Origin: Alphaproteobacteria bacterium
Lineage (GTDB): Bacteria; Pseudomonadota; Alphaproteobacteria; Sneathiellales; Sneathiellaceae
Reading direction: 5' to 3'
Assembly (NCBI GenBank): GCA_006226265.1
Contig: SBHH01000017.1
Location: 1-6,392 of the forward strand
Length of the DNA: 6,392 bases
Shown here piece by piece: positions 6,325-6,392 of this stretch. The position numbers and the translations under genes were made by a program. Position 1 is the first letter of the stretch, and each line of letters opens with the position of its first letter. Under the pieces are notes generated by a model, which was given only the letters and a program-made list of their open reading frames with translations, ran no database searches and was not told the DNA's origin.

Positions 6325-6392
6325 TTTTCATTTCTCCTCAGTCTGAGAGCTGGCTTTTTCGCTGCAATCTCTACTGGCTTGAAATTTAGTTT

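Noticed and set aside
6337..6347. Small palindrome CTCAGTCTGAG just upstream of the first hydrolase ribosome site
   Set aside because: At 11 bases, with part of it overlapping the Shine-Dalgarno region, it is too short to call an operator; chance cannot be excluded.

Overview
The window carries the 5'-proximal part of a type I-C CRISPR-Cas operon, a junction of decayed insertion sequences and broken genes, and a tandem pair of paralogous alpha/beta hydrolases. All recognisable intact genes lie on the minus strand. Moderate base composition, Shine-Dalgarno-type ribosome sites, IS3- and IS6-type transposase remnants and proteobacterial-style Cas proteins suggest a proteobacterium, most likely an alphaproteobacterium. 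The genus cannot be told from this sequence.

Region 1 (1-3311, minus strand): cas3 (helicase/nuclease), cas5c (crRNA-processing Cas5 of type I-C) and the first 103 codons of cas8c (large Cascade subunit), in the canonical I-C order. cas5c starts 20 nt after the cas3 stop, and cas8c overlaps cas5c by four bases (ATGA). The remaining I-C genes (cas7, cas4, cas1, cas2) and the array would be expected beyond the left edge; no repeats occur here. The oddest point is the start of cas3. The codons for the N-terminal FAHS part of the HD nuclease domain are present in frame, but upstream of the first usable ATG, with no ATG, GTG or TTG before the next stop. An ATG sits a few codons upstream in a different frame, which suggests a one-base indel, a non-standard start or a sequencing error.

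Region 2 (about 3311-4290): a short divergent intergenic stretch, then a 17-codon plus-strand ORF apparently cut off by the end of an IS3-family element. Only the terminal repeat and transposase C-terminus of that element survive. This abuts the remnant of an IS6-type transposase (in-frame stop, 5' part lost), which in turn cuts off a gene for a three-helix membrane protein resembling the N-terminus of membrane adenylate/guanylate cyclases. Two mobile-element remnants and two broken host genes therefore lie in less than 1 kb beside the cas operon, marking a rearrangement point.

Region 3 (4385-6392, minus strand): two intact paralogous alpha/beta hydrolases (309 and 315 aa) of the YcjY/dienelactone-hydrolase-like group, both with a predicted cysteine nucleophile. 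They are separated by 62 nt containing a perfect 10-bp inverted repeat. I see no previously undescribed multi-gene system; the noteworthy items are the cas3 start defect and the IS junction.
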